From Botryllus schlosseri (Eukaryota; Chordata; Ascidiacea; Stolidobranchia; Styelidae): a stretch of DNA of 26,774 bases. Below, one piece after another: positions 1 through 8,438 of this stretch. The first letter of the stretch is position 1, and every line of letters starts with the position of its first letter. The notes beneath the pieces are model-generated. The model did not search any database, had not been told where the DNA came from, and saw only the letters and a list, made by a program, of their open reading frames with translations. A program made the position numbers and the translations under genes. The stretch covers positions 1-26,774 of the forward strand of contig ATSW01010894.1 in assembly GCA_000444245.1 (NCBI GenBank), in the 5' to 3' direction.

Positions 1-1086
1 GTGACGTGCGATCAGGGGAGGCAAGTGAGGCAGTGCCTCACCTGTCGCCAGGATGAGTAAAAGAACATTACGATAAAAACAATGATTACAACTGTTTTCT
101 ATGGATGTTCATAAATGACAAAATTCTGATCATTTTTACACGCAAAATCATACCATTCGCATATTTATTGTTCAAAAGCATTGAGCGAAAGGATATAAGT
201 GAGGTACAGGTGAGGCTTGACACGTCTGATAGCCGAGATAGCGTACCTCATCATGAGCAACTCGAAGTTAATAATACTGGCGTTAATCAAATTCTATTGT
301 TGGACTAATTCGGGAAATCTAAATAATGATAATGTCAGTGTACCAGAACACTCCAAAATCACCAGTGAGTGTGAAATTTGGAATTGCTGCGTACAATGAT
401 ATCGCGAAGAAACAATAACCAGGTGAGGCTCATATAAATCTGCCCCTCTGTTTATTGTCTTACACTGCGACAATCGCAGCGCAGTGAGACAATGTGCTAT
501 CGACTTCGCAAACCAACGGCGCAGCATGAATCGCACAGTTGTGACGGTCAACATGTAGCGCAGAGCAAATACTTCTCCTCGCTAATGTAGCTATTATATG
601 CATTTTCAATCCATACCTACATTCAATATTGTAGATTCTTCCATTGCATGCGTGTTAAGAATGCTAATCTCCTATCATAGGTAGTTTTTTTAATGCAAAA
701 TATTGACCGAAAAATTGATTCATTCTGACGAACGTTCGACCTATAAAGAACCAAGTAGTCAAATTACACATTATTGCACAAAAAGGTAGAATTGTGGTAT
801 ACTTTTGTACATTTCTGGCTAGAACGATGAAGCTTGACAAGAATGGAAAAAAGCGTTCAACAGCAGCAGTTGTTAGCTGGCAGCACTGAAGTTCAGTTAC
901 TTCATACGGAATATGTTGTCTGCATCACGGTTTTGCATAATGCAGGTCTTGATCTGCAGTGCATGGTTCTAAAAGTTTTTAAAATGCGGCCCAAATCATT
1001 TTTTAACATTCGCGATCCAGAAACCTCACACGTAGGAAAAAGGGGTCCAGAGCGGCCAGTGCCTTACCAACCTCACCGCACGTCAC
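1..1086. mobile_element. Non-autonomous ISL2EU/Harbinger-like DNA transposon
   Basis: The window opens with GTGACGTGCG, and the inverted counterpart CGCACGTCAC ends at 1086. Inside the left end is a perfect 17-bp palindrome (GTGAGGCA, G, TGCCTCAC; 25-41). Inside the right end is a related inverted stretch (AGTGCCTTACC, then AACCTCACCG). GTGAGG/CCTCAC motifs recur inside, for example near 200-225 and 420-430. GTGACGTGCGGTGAGG-type termini with a CCTCAC subterminal block recall ISL2EU-group Harbinger elements as I remember them. No transposase frame is visible, so this would be a deletion derivative of about 1.1 kb. The left target duplication would lie outside the window. The inverted ends are seen directly; the family is inference. 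Confidence 0.6.
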
Positions 1087-1430
1087 TGATAAATATGCGT
1101 ATGAATTAAAACGATGATGGAGAGCGCATTGACTTTGAGACAAGATGACCGACAGGTACTGTAATATCCAATGATATATCGAACTCTACACATCCCTTTA
1201 TGATATCCCTGTGCAATATCAAAGCTCAATAGCCGATTAACTATATGCATGCCAAAATTACCGGCATGAACACAGATCACGGCACTTTTGGGTCAAAGCC
1301 TTCACTATAACCAAACCATGAGTGACATCAATTTGCAATATATTCTGTCAAAAATATCCACCCAGAAAGTGAACATTTAGATTAGAAAACAGCGATGAGC
1401 ATCATTCGAATTGAGATAGCATAAGGACTG
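1087..1430. other. Unassigned intergenic sequence
   Basis: AT-rich sequence between the transposon and the tRNA-Glu array. No supported coding frame or repeat was seen. A very decayed tRNA-like unit could lie at about 1360-1430, because the spacer that follows at 1437 normally follows a tRNA head. A weak TTCGAATT at about 1409 could be a remnant B box. Confidence 0.3.
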
Positions 1431-1436
1431 GATTTT

Positions 1437-1598
1437 CCGTTGTCACGAAACAATACCATGAATGCTGAAAGTGTTACCTCGCATTTAAGAGCAATCCTGA
1501 ATTTGAACATTCTGATTTCGCCTCACATTATCCACGGTCCATTTTAGATCAATGTAAAGGTATAAATTCGACAATTCCTATGCGTTAGGCCTACCTGA
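1437..1598 (+). repeat. tRNA-Glu array spacer, unit R0 (head decayed)
   Basis: Spacer copy matching those after the other tRNA-like heads: a TTTTCCG start, then the shared blocks ACGAAACAATACCAT, CGCATTTAAGAG, GAACATTCTGATTTCGCC and a CATTTTAGATCAATG stretch. It runs directly into the next tRNA-like head at 1599, so the units are head to tail. Confidence 0.6.
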
Positions 1599-1671
1599 TC
1601 CCAGATGGTCTAGGGGTCAGGATTACTGACTTTCACCTATAGGGGGCCCGGGATAGACTCCCGGTCTGGGA
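1599..1671 (+). tRNA. tRNA-Glu(UUC)-like pseudogene, array unit R1
   Basis: 73-nt tRNA-Glu-like sequence. The acceptor arms TCCCAGA (1599-1605) and TCTGGGA (1665-1671) are perfectly complementary. The D-arm/A-box region reads TGGTCTAGGGGTCAGGAT, close to animal tRNA-Glu. The anticodon loop CTTTCAC gives anticodon TTC. The anticodon stem is mispaired and the T loop reads GGGATAGACTCCC instead of GGGTTCGATTCCC, so the B box is broken. A TTTTT tract follows about 8 nt after the 3' end, like a pol III terminator. Probably a pseudogene copy. Confidence 0.65.
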
Positions 1672-1936
1672 ATTACCGTTTTTCGCTATTGTGAGACAAT
1701 ACCATCAGTATTGAAGTGTCAATTCGCATTTAAGCGTAATGCATATCTGAGCTCGACCATTCTGATTTCGTGTCGCATTGTCCACAGTGCATTTTACATC
1801 AATACAATTATGGATTCTTATCTCGCAAGTAAGATTAACCAATCTTCATTTGAACATTATGATATCGCCTCAGGCTTCATTGGGCATTTTGGACCAATAC
1901 AATTATAGATTCTGCAATTCTATACCATCTTCGTGA
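1672..1936 (+). repeat. tRNA-Glu array spacer, unit R1 (internally duplicated)
   Basis: Spacer between tRNA-like heads R1 and R2; the R1-R2 period is 338 bp. It holds two sub-copies of an approximately 85-bp module. The first runs from about 1750 (CATTCTGATTTCG to ATCAATACAATTATGGATTC). The second runs from about 1850 (GAACATTATGATATCGCC to CCAATACAATTATAGATTC). One versus two modules explains why other units are about 100 bp shorter. Confidence 0.6.
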
Positions 1937-2143
1937 TCCCAGATGATCCAGGGGTCAGGATGAATGGCTCTCGCCGAGACGGTTCGAATTAGACTCCAGG
2001 TCCAATATGGATATCCGATTTTTCGTTATCGTGAAACAATACCATAAATGCTGAAATTCGTATATAGTATTTTTGAGTAAATTATATCTAGACCTGAACA
2101 TTCTGATTTCGCCTAACAGGTTTATTTTGGCATTCGCAATATG
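1937..2143 (+). repeat. tRNA-Glu(CUC)-like unit R2, degenerate, with spacer
   Basis: The head starts TCCCAGATGATCCAGGGG; anticodon loop CTCTCGC would give CTC. The T arm contains GGTTCGAATTAGACTCC. The 3' acceptor arm no longer pairs. A TTTTT run follows, then the standard spacer (GTGAAACAATACCATAAATG, CATTCTGATTTCGCCTAACAGG), which fades out at about 2143. The array is broken from here to about 3717. Confidence 0.55.
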
Positions 2144-3052
2144 GTAGATAGATGTATATTGCAATTTTTATAAAATAGCATTCATCTTTAGAAATCTTTA
2201 TTTTCCCTCTTATCCAATGCTGTCGGAATACAGAGTGACTAGCATAGTATTAAACTCAACTTATGTAGAACATTGCGTCTTAAAATTGATTGTGACGTGT
2301 ATTGACAGATCATTTAGGGTTCAGGCGTTTCTCCCGCGAGTCGCGTGTCGTCACATGCTGTGTTCTCAATCCCTAATTCAAAACAAAATCGCGATCACAG
2401 CGCGTAGTATACACGTATTCTATTCGTTGCTACACGATCTGCAGGTCAAATAAATTTGTCAGAGAGGATATACGGTAATGGCAATGCAGGCTAGCTGGCC
2501 TCCTCCTAGCAACTGCTCGAATATCGTTGTGAATATTAAAATCGTGCCCGTGACTTTCTGATGGTACAAAGATACGCTCCCCCAAACGCCTGCATCAGTG
2601 CTTGTATTTGATAATCCTTTTTCTTTCGAACAACGAAACACATGCATGCTGTAGTGTAGAATATTTTACATTCAAGAAGGATAATATGGCAGGATATTGT
2701 TCACCATCGAACCCATGATTTCTGCAATTTACTTTCCTCAGTATTGTTACCGTTTAACTCCCACCATACATTAGTATGCCCGATTATCATGCGACCAAAC
2801 TCATCGCCAGATTTCGTAAATAATGATGACTTTGTTGCAGTATAAAAGGAATATTCGATACAGGTTCAATGAACTTGACTATTTCCCTTGCGCTGCACGG
2901 GACAATTTTGGGTATCACAAGAAGACGAGTCGCATTTGCGCTGGCAACTGCCGAAGAGTCTTCAATAGATGTGCGAAACAAAAGCATGTAGCCGTGTGAT
3001 AAACGTGTGTGGAGAGTTGCAAATCTTTCATTTTTATTGACTCATGATAAGG
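2144..3052. other. Unassigned sequence with one TATA-like site
   Basis: No recognisable gene. A clean TATAAAAG lies on the plus strand at about 2842. It is followed about 25 nt later by a short frame starting ATG near 2869, encoding about 40 residues (MNLTISLALHGTILGITRRR then 20 more). A minus-strand frame of 66 codons covers the same stretch (2787-2987). Neither resembles a known family. This DNA interrupts the tRNA-Glu array, so it is either inserted or replacement sequence. Confidence 0.3.
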
Positions 3053-3406
3053 TATTATGCCAGGGTTACCATACGTCCTCTATTAAGAGGATGTGCCCTG
3101 ATTTTTTAATAACTTCAAAGTGTCCTCGGAAGATGCCTAAATGTCCTCTCTTTGGAGAATTTGTCCTCTTTTTCTAGAAAAAGTATTAAAATGCGACCAA
3201 AAACTCTTCCCCGACGCAGACAACGTCAGAGTTTCGTAAAAATCGGGTATAACGGGAGCTGAGTCAAAGTGATGACCTTTTTTTAGTCAACACAGTACAT
3301 TCGGTCGAAAAGTTCTCAAAATCACCAGTTTTCTTTCAGAGCTTTCAGAATTTTTGAAAAGTGTCCTCTTTTTCGGATCTCAAAATATGGTAACCCGATA
3401 TTATGC
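3053..3406. mobile_element. hAT-type MITE with exact 8-bp target duplication
   Basis: The element spans 3061-3398 (338 bp). It starts CAGGGTTACCATA and ends TATGGTAACCCGA, so 11 of 13 terminal bases are inverted-complementary. It is flanked by identical 8-bp duplications, TATTATGC at 3053-3060 and 3399-3406. An 8-bp duplication plus a CAG(G)G start is the hAT signature. The subterminal regions are rich in GTCCTC/GAGGAC (for example 3076-3084, 3120-3125, 3362-3367). There is no transposase, so it is non-autonomous. The exact duplication argues for a fairly young insertion. Confidence 0.85.
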
Positions 3407-3717
3407 GTCCTGCGTTAGCATCAAATACAGCAGCCCCACTATAAGCTGTCAAGTCATTTGTGATCGTGTTAGTTTTGAAGATATTTTTTTCATTGTATCA
3501 GAGTTGTCACGGTTTTTACAGACACATGTTGGATTACTGAGGTCTTCAAGATCACCGTTCTAGTGATTTTATGTGTAATTTAGCATGAGTAAAATGAAAC
3601 TTTGTGGTGCGATCGCCATTTAGGGATAAAATACAGCGAGTATAGCTCACGGTTGGTATTATGCGATCAGAACTAGGTTCAAAATGGCTCTTTGTGTGCT
3701 GAAGGTCGCCCACCCCT
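3407..3717. mobile_element. Sequence ending in a hAT-like terminus (one end seen)
   Basis: The right edge reads GGTCGCCCACCCCTG and stops exactly where a tRNA-Glu-like head begins (GTATCGTCTAGGGG). The complement CAGGGGTGGGCGACC is a common hAT terminal repeat. No matching left terminus was found upstream, so the extent is unknown and the left boundary is only where the MITE ends. If correct, a hAT insertion cut off the 5' end of tRNA-like unit R3. Confidence 0.4.
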
Positions 3718-3885
3718 GGTATCGTCTAGGGGTTGGGTTCATGGCTTTCACCAAGGCCGGGTTCGATTCACCGACTCAGTAATAGGTCTACTACTTCCCG
3801 GTATCTCGAAACAATACCATAAATACTGAAATTCTTGTCCCACATTTAGGAGTAATTCCTATCTGAATTTGAAAAATGTTCTCTC
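3718..3885 (+). repeat. tRNA-Glu-like unit R3, first part
   Basis: Degenerate head TCGTCTAGGGGTTGGGTTCATGGC, anticodon loop CTTTCAC (UUC), and a good B box GGGTTCGATTCACC. It is followed by the spacer blocks CTCGAAACAATACCATAAAT and CACATTTAGGAGTAATTCC. The acceptor 5' strand is missing at the hAT junction. The spacer breaks off near 3885 and resumes near 4096. Confidence 0.55.
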
Positions 3886-4095
3886 TAACAGTCACGTGCA
3901 GTGAGGTTCGTAGTTGGCGAGGCATTGAACATTTTTGAGTCAGATTTACAAATAAATAGATCCAGAAATGGTATCTTATTCAAGTGGATACTTTTTATTT
4001 CATATCGCATCAATCATCTGTACTCTTCAAACCCAGGTGACGTAGGAAAGTAGCCTATGATGGTACAAAAACCATTTATGTAGCCGTTCTGTCAT
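3886..4095. mobile_element. Insert in the R3 spacer, possible ISL2EU-like end
   Basis: Spacer homology stops near 3885 and resumes at about 4096. The intervening DNA begins GTCACGTGCAGTGAGGTTCG, followed shortly by GGCGAGGCA. That resembles the terminus of the element at 1-1086. No clear matching right terminus was seen (GGTGACGTAGG near 4035 is a weak candidate). Insertion is inferred from the interrupted spacer. Confidence 0.35.
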
Positions 4096-4192
4096 ATTTG
4101 AACCTGAAGATTTTGAGTTCACCCATATCATTGTCAATTGTGCATCTTTGACCAATACAGTTACGGCTTTGACAATGCTACCTTTCTGCCGT
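4096..4192 (+). repeat. tRNA-Glu-like unit R3 spacer, second part
   Basis: Resumed spacer: a TTTGAACCTGAAGATTTTGA block matches the TTTGAACATTATGATATCGC module of R1, followed by GACCAATACAGTTACGG. It leads directly into tRNA-like head R4. Confidence 0.5.
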
Positions 4193-4245
4193 AATACCAG
4201 ATGATCTAGGGGTCAGGACTCCTGGCTCTCACCCAGGCGGCCGGC
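4193..4245 (+). tRNA. tRNA-Glu(CUC)-like R4, 5' half
   Basis: Head TACCAGATGATCTAGGGG with anticodon stem/loop CCTGG-CTCTCAC-CCAGG, a perfect 5-bp stem with anticodon CTC. It then reaches GGCGGCCGG, where the sequence leaves tRNA homology. The missing 3' half (GGTTCGATTCCCGGCCTGGG) reappears at about 4541, so the tRNA-like unit is split by an insert of about 295 bp between the variable region and the T loop. Confidence 0.6.
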
Positions 4246-4540
4246 CCCACCAACCCGGCACGGCCCTCCCCAACACTCCTCGCCGAATACCCAACGCACA
4301 ACCCAAACCATCCACTTACCATTATAAACGATAAAATAGCGGCTACAAAACTTGATATGAACAATACGCGCATACGAGCGCCAACTACCGGCGGCTTCTT
4401 CTATGACCTCAACTACAAATTCGACATCGACAACAACTGCGACGAGATGAACTGATGATGGGCCCAAACCAAACCGAAAGATTTGTATTTATGGAATTAT
4501 TGCAATTCTATGTACATACCTGAATAAAAATCAGAAAAAC
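4246..4540 (+). pseudogene. Insert resembling the 3' end of an mRNA (retrocopy candidate)
   Basis: A 295-bp insert splits tRNA-like unit R4. One plus-strand frame is open from the insert start to a TGA at 4453-4455 (about 70 codons). It is Pro/Asn-rich at first, then an Asp/Asn-rich C-terminus starting at M 4357 (MNNTRIRAPTTGG, then FFYDLNYKFDIDNNCDEMN). After the stop come about 70 nt, an AATAAA at 4523-4528 and a short A-rich end (AGAAAAAC) at the junction. Terminal exon plus poly(A) signal plus A-tail is what a truncated processed copy would look like. I do not recognise the protein. No clear target duplication was seen. It could instead be a fragment of another mobile element. Confidence 0.4.
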
Positions 4541-4722
4541 GGTTCGATTCCCGGCCTGGGAAATTACACTTTTCGTTGTCGCAAAACAATAGCATATAAA
4601 AGAGTAATTCATAACTAGACTCGAACGTCCTGATTTCGTCTCACAGGCTTTATTGTGCATTTTGGACCTATGCAGACTTTGATTCGACGATCGAATTCCA
4701 CTTTCGTAAGGCTATGTCGTAA
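4541..4722 (+). repeat. tRNA-Glu-like R4, 3' half and spacer
   Basis: GGTTCGATTCCCGGCCTGGG is a perfect B box and T arm plus acceptor strand, completing the 5' half at 4193-4245. A TTTT run follows at about 4570, then a standard spacer with a single module (GAACGTCCTGATTTCGTC to GGACCTATGCAG). Subtracting the insert, the R4-R5 period is about 235 bp. Confidence 0.6.
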
Positions 4723-4795
4723 TCCCAGATGGTCCATAGGGGTCAGGATTCCTGACTTTCACCCAGGCAGCCCGGGTTCGATTCCCGGTTTGGGA
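4723..4795 (+). tRNA. tRNA-Glu(UUC)-like, best preserved copy (R5)
   Basis: 73-nt tRNA-Glu-like sequence. Acceptor TCCCAGA (4723-4729) pairs with TTTGGGA (4789-4795) with one G-U. The A-box region is TGGTCCATAGGGG. The anticodon stem is CCTGA/CCAGG with a mismatch at the loop end. Loop CTTTCAC gives anticodon UUC. The T arm GGGTTCGATTCCC is a perfect B box. It lacks the T-run that follows the other copies (next bases AATAATATTG). It is the copy most likely to fold, but array context and mismatches favour a pseudogene. A tRNA covariance model scan would settle it. Confidence 0.55.
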
Positions 4796-4850
4796 AATAA
4801 TATTGTTATTTATAGCGAAACTATCATAAATGTCGAAATCATCTGCCAAG
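4796..4850 (+). repeat. Truncated array spacer, unit R5
   Basis: Only the first spacer block is recognisable (AGCGAAACTATCATAAATG, then CGAAATCATCTGCC). After about 4850 the array homology ends. Confidence 0.4.
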
Positions 4851-5300
4851 ATATCTGCTTATTCACAGCCGCGTTTATTAACAAAAGCACAAGCTCAGCT
4901 TTAATAACTGATTGGTGGTACAGAACTTGAACACGGCTGTTAACAGTAGATTCATATTTATTGACTCGAAGAACTTTTCGCGTGCCTCTTATTAAGAGCA
5001 TCCGGCACGATAAAGGATACAGAACAGAAATGGATTCAAAACCAAATGGCCAATTGTGACGCAATATTGGAAATTTATAAATAACATGAATGGAAATTCA
5101 ACCATAGCAACAATGCAGTGTATATAGCAACAAGCAACTTGAAAAGGTAGTGCGCCTGAGGATTAACATACAAATACAATGAGACAATGCAGCAACACAG
5201 AAGAAAAAATTAACAAAAACACGGACGAACCACAGCTAAGCATCGAAAACTAGTGTGAGATTTGAAGATCATACAAAAATTCTTTCTCATCCAAATATCC
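4851..5300. other. Unassigned intergenic sequence
   Basis: AT-rich, A-rich on the plus strand at 5080-5220. No supported gene or repeat was seen. Confidence 0.3.
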
Positions 5301-5720
5301 ATGCGAATGCGAAAAATCTCGTCTGGAATCCGAACAATCCGAATAGAATAACTTTCCGAAGAATCCCAATGGTACAGCTGAGCTAAGATACATTTAGGGC
5401 GTATAGCCTTTACCAAGGCCAAGTTTAGAATTGGCTGATTTGTATTCGCTTAAACCTTTGGCAGATCAACTTTAGAGTGCTACCATTCTTATCACAAGCA
5501 GTATACTGTCCGTTTTGGTTGTCGAGCCAACGATTTGTGCTTTTGACTTGATATCAAAAGTCACGTATGGTCAAGACTATCCAAAAATATCCAAAGCAAA
5601 GTTACATCTATCCGAAAATATCCGAAACAAAATCTGCAATAGAGTCCGAATCCGATCCGACTGTCTCAAAAATGTGCAAAATCCTATCCGAATTCCGAAT
5701 CCGTCGGATGCTCGTCACTG
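5301..5720. repeat. Degenerate ATCCGAA-rich repeat, possible transposon end at 5720
   Basis: Short direct motifs (AATCCGAACAATCCGAATAG near 5335; ATCCGAAA, CCGAATCCGATCCGA and ATTCCGAATCCG at 5610-5705) recur in two blocks flanking a non-repetitive centre. The right block ends GGATGCTCGTCACTG at 5720. The complement starts CAGTGACGAGC, a plausible hAT-like terminus. No matching left terminus was seen. Confidence 0.35.
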
Positions 5721-5918
5721 CGGCACAGGTGACCGACTAACTAGATATGTTATGCAATGATCGTACGCAGCAATATACATCGACACAAAATATTGTCATA
5801 CAAAATATGTTAATGACATTAAAATAGGACGAAATCTATCTGCATATATTGAAAAGATCTGGTCATTTCATGAGATGAGTCTGAAACCATATCTTTTGAC
5901 GGTTGGGATCAGTTCTCA

Positions 5919-6004
5919 AAAATTTCATTACGTCGAGTTTCTGAGTCACGTCACGTATGTTCTTTCCAAACTGTTTTGTGAAAATTCATCTCCGAAAAAC
6001 GCAG
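5919..6004 (-). pseudogene. Relic of a second FReD 3' end
   Basis: On the minus strand this stretch is about 80% like the last coding part and start of the 3' UTR of the FReD exon at 6208-6535. It reads LRFSEMNFHKTVWKEHT then stop (TGA at 5953-5951), against LRFSEMKFRKKFMIRSMPNV in the main gene. The following CGTGACTCAGAAAC and AATGAAATTTT blocks also match. Nothing upstream (6005-6100) resembles the rest of the domain, and no acceptor AG lies at the boundary. So it is a duplicated tail or the remnant of a neighbouring paralogue, not a usable exon. Confidence 0.65.
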
Positions 6005-6207
6005 CAGTGACCAGTGCAATATATGGAATATATTACATCAAAAAATATTCAAATAAATAATAAAAACACGTTCGCAGTTTCTGTGGCACCAGAACCAAAT
6101 TCTTAGCAAAAATGAGAAAAAAAATCCAAGCGCGAAAAAGTTTTCGTTACAGCTTAATTTTTTCTATTTTGAATACCTACAAAATTTCATTCCATTATGT
6201 TTCTGAG

Positions 6208-6535
6208 TCACGTCACATTTGGCATACTTCTTATCATGAATTTTTTGCGAAACTTCATCTCCGAGAAGCGCAGGAGGTTGGAGGTGTAATCCCACCAAAT
6301 TCCCGTGTGGTCTGTTCTGTTGAAGTTTCCATTCAGATTACTCCAGGCGCAGTTGTGATACCACCAGCCTCCTTCGAGTACAGAAGCGCAATGCCATGAC
6401 GAATCATCGTGATCTGCGTCTTTCGTTGAGAATTGTGCATTGTTGTGATACCCGAGAGCATCCCAGGTTGCATTCCCGGAGTATCCAGATACGTACAGTG
6501 TGTATTTGTCGGATCCGGGTCCGATGGTGAAGTTG
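6208..6535 (-). CDS. Fibrinogen-related protein, last exon (C-terminal two-fifths of FReD)
   Basis: Final coding exon of a fibrinogen C-terminal-domain protein, a secreted lectin-like recognition fold. A clear acceptor (TTATTATTCCAG) sits immediately upstream on the minus strand; the exon starts at 6535 and stops with TGA at 6210-6208. It encodes 108 residues. Visible FReD landmarks: YTLYVSGYSGNA (11-22); DAL; FSTKDADHDD calcium-site region (35-44); HCA (48-50); GGWWYHNCAWSNLNG (55-69); GIWW (78-81); LRFSEMKFR (88-96). Cys49 and Cys62 have the canonical 12-residue spacing of the domain's last disulfide. A 12-residue tail follows the usual domain end. Without the splice, an upstream ATG at 6585 would extend the frame, but the acceptor makes that intronic. 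The frame is intact and looks under constraint. The exact family member (ficolin, angiopoietin-like or tenascin-like) cannot be told. Confidence 0.9.
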
Positions 6536-8438
6536 CTGGAATAATAAATGTTAAGTCTAGGGGCCGGAAATATCCGGATACTCATTAGCTACTGCTAGCG
6601 GTCTAATAACCTACTTTACAATGGTTACAACGATTTCATCCGGCCGGCGAAGCAATTCTGAGTAGACTGAAAAATGCGTGTATTATCCAGCACATTTGAA
6701 AGATACTCGCACACATGAGAAACAGCACAAGAAATACTTCCATTAACTAATCCCGCAAGACAGCAAATTTCTAGTATGTTCATAGGCCACATTATAACCA
6801 CCCGGCAGCGGTGTTGTTGTTTCTAGTTACCATTAGGTGAAAGTCGCCGACATTGCCACCCATTTCCAAGAAAGCAAAAATACATATTGAGTGCAGAGTT
6901 CTATGGAAAAATTGGCCAAAAACTACTTATTCACAGAAGCGAAAACGCATGTGCAAAACTGTTATTGCATATTACATATAGAACATACCAGTTGTAAAAT
7001 AAATATAATTCAGATAGCTATGGTCGCACCGCTACATCAATTTTGACTCAAATGGTCTCCGGCCTCGAGCGAAACCCGAATCGAGACATAATAATGTGAA
7101 GCAAATTACAACGTCCGCGTTTACAATTGAATATCTTGAATTCTTCGCAACGCATACCCGCGGTTGCCGCCAGTATACAAATAAAACAAAGGGAGCAAAG
7201 GAATATGCTAACTTACATCATCGTTAGAGCCACTATTTTATCGGTTTTTATCTGTATTCCACCGCCCAATCATGGTATTATTGCCCAATCCATTGTTTGC
7301 GAATAAAGGTGCAGCTACAATAGAACCACTACGATATGTAACATAGTGTAATATACTATTGTGTAAACAGGCTTGCAAATATCGTACTTAAAAAAATACA
7401 TAAGAGCATGGATTTTGAGGTAATATTTTGGAAGTGTTTGATTGGTGCTGCCCACTTGCGATCTGAAGTTTTGAATCGGGCCGGCGACGTAAGTTCAGTT
7501 TGACACCCGTGATGTATATCTCGGCTTAGTGTTCGTTTCAAATACTTAGTAAGGTTAAAAATTAAACTCTACTACGTGGACTTTACGACTAAATTGGTAA
7601 AAATCATTCGAAAAGTCAATTTCAGGAGAACCGACGAGAACGTCCATAGACAAATCAACGATAGATCGCTGCAGCTTTAGGTCCAAAATGTCATATGCCC
7701 TACCTAACTATGAAATGATGACCGAATGACCTCACACTTGTTGTCAATCCATATTATTTGACTGCGGTCATACCCAAGTCGTTGTCGGAAGCGTTACGCG
7801 TTAGTATTACATTCTCCTCCAACTATTTGTGATGGTAGATTTTCTTCACTCGTTCATATCAAATCGAAATAGCGGACACCATATGTATTTTAATACATTC
7901 TTTTGACAAGCAGCTGCAGAAATCACATGAAGTTTGGAAATAAGAAAAGTCACAAATTCCACATAGTACAATGTCATCTCAAGATAATCGCTATTTTTAC
8001 AGTCCCGAGCCTGCTGTTAATATTTGCAAAGATGGCAATTGCAGGATAATTGAGTTAAATTTAACTACAATTTGCGGGGGTCTTTGGCTAAAAAAAAGGG
8101 GGTCCGCGAAGACAAAAAGGTTGAAAACCACTGGTTTGAAGAATGTTTTCAAATTTTTCGATCCATATATATTGGATCACGATAACCGTTGCTTCGAACT
8201 TGCCTGTATTTAGCCACCCAATGAATTCCTGTGTCATTTGTGATCATGTTGATTTCCAATTCCATATTTCCCTCCTTTGTTCTTTCATGCAATTCGTCGA
8301 GCCCTGGAGACAAACGTTACGAAATTATCGACGGCGTTCGTTTTGAATCAAGTTATTTTGCCAGAATTAGCATTAGTCATATCACTCATAACTAAGGTAA
8401 GATCGACGAAATCCTACAACTCCAAGGAATCAAATTCA
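6536..8438 (-). other. Large intron region of the FReD gene; middle exon not found
   Basis: About 1.9 kb separates the two FReD exons. Roughly 30-35 residues of the domain's middle (the usual LT...YELRVDL...YA.Y..F part) are not encoded by either flanking exon, so one or more short exons should lie here. I could not identify one convincingly. The region also carries a hAT-like end near 8139. Confidence 0.45.
8050..8139. mobile_element. hAT-like terminus inside the FReD intron
   Basis: GGGGGTCCGCGAAGACAAAAAGG, then TTGAAAACCACTG ending at about 8139. The complement begins CAGTGGTTTTCAACC, the widespread CAGTGGTTCTCAACC-type hAT terminal repeat. The sequence TGGTTTGAAG follows. No matching opposite terminus was found upstream, so the element is truncated or its other end has decayed; the left limit given is only where the recognisable terminal motif begins. 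Confidence 0.5.

Noticed and set aside
4213-4467. 84-codon minus-strand frame over the mRNA-like insert
   Set aside because: It runs through the tRNA-like half into the insert, so it is not a single sequence of common origin; the plus-strand frame with stop and AATAAA explains the insert better.
7205-7345. Possible 98-bp minus-strand exon with a GTAAGT donor, reading NTDKNR-stop-NSGSNDD, faintly like a FReD calcium site
   Set aside because: All three frames contain a stop and the last FReD exon already encodes the calcium site; probably coincidence.
7555-7690. Minus-strand open stretch reading IVDLSMDVLVGSPEIDF, considered as the missing middle FReD exon
   Set aside because: No convincing alignment to the YELRVDL...F.V region and only weak splice sites.
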